A stretch of 64,000 bases of DNA, taken from contig OX411559.1 in NCBI GenBank assembly GCA_948146395.1, forward strand, positions 39,116,679 through 39,180,678, given 5' to 3'. A model generated the notes under the pieces. That model saw nothing but the letters and a program-made list of their open reading frames with translations. It was not told the DNA's origin and ran no database searches. Position numbers and translations under genes: made by a program. Each line of letters starts with the position of its first letter. Position 1 is the stretch's first letter. Positions 63,669 through 64,000 of the stretch are shown piece by piece. Source of the DNA: Fragum whitleyi. Lineage: Eukaryota > Mollusca > Bivalvia > Cardiida > Cardiidae.

Positions 63669-63950
63669 AATACTTAAAATTAAATAAAAAGAATAAATAA
63701 ACAATGGATAATTTAGTTCTGTAATACAACAATGCGATGAAATGTGAAAAAAATCAGGACACTCTCTTTTGAAAGGTGCAATCTTGCACGTTTTTAATAT
63801 GCAACGTGCTGAAAATGAGTATAGCGGGTCAGCTTAGATCAAAATTAGTGAAATGAACGTAGAGTATACAATGTATTCTTTTGATAATTTCACTTGTTGG
63901 TAAAATTACTGTATTATAATCTTTTGCTTGTTTAAATGAATGTGATTTTA

Positions 63951-64000
63951 CGCCGCTTTCACCAATAGTTGAGTTATATCGTAGCACCTGTATCAGCTAA
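63951..64000 (-). mobile_element. SINE-1, 3' end, cut by window end
   Basis: 'acgccgctttcaccaatagt..ttatatcgtagcacctgtat' is the reverse of the SINE-1 3' domain. The rest continues beyond the window. Confidence 0.6.

Overview
This is a window of an animal nuclear genome, most likely a bivalve mollusc. The evidence is AT-rich DNA, genes split by introns with GT-AG sites, a RING-less B-box/NHL TRIM-like protein of the kind expanded in bivalves, and many MITEs and tRNA-derived SINEs of mollusc type. The species cannot be named from the sequence. Genes occupy only a few percent; most of the window is transposable elements, their nested remains, minisatellites and fold-back repeats.

Genes. Two intact 579-codon TRIM-like genes lie in opposite orientation, pointing towards each other (9813-11552 plus; 48914-50653 minus). 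Each sits in one arm of a diverged inverted segmental duplication (about 6755-11672 and 48788-55085). Between them, on the minus strand, I assembled two genes by eye from splice sites and reading phase. One is a phosphatidylethanolamine-binding protein (PEBP) gene with four exons between 33978 and 26021, whose 5' exon(s) were not found. The other is a two-exon gene for a 104-residue secreted cysteine-rich protein (23512-20392). Some further coding-like fragments (22060-22238, 22915-23114, 41551-41849) could not be assigned.

Mobile DNA. The dominant component is a TA-flanked MITE of about 440 bp with TIR CAGTTAGTAACATCGTGAAA, an internal palindrome built on GGGAGGTAATC, and at least two internal subfamilies. 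I count about 30 copies or fragments, roughly one seventh of the window. Others are palindromic TTAA-flanked MITEs (GGTAGTGGAC ends), TTAA elements carrying a minisatellite, a GTGACCCGTCA-ended MITE, a degenerate Tc1-like transposase gene (15705-16700), two abutting DNA transposons (33989-35907), two tRNA-derived SINE families, a 5'-truncated frameshifted LINE (57437-59247), LINE endonuclease remains (31680-32480) and long hairpin elements.

The most informative structure is the inverted duplication. Its two arms share old insertions but differ in new ones, so they act as filled-site and empty-site controls for the repeat families. At the same position in each arm one element carries an amplified tandem array, but a different sub-block was amplified in each: 43 bp x 10 in one, 58 bp x 13 in the other. 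All statements come from reading the sequence; no alignment or search was run.
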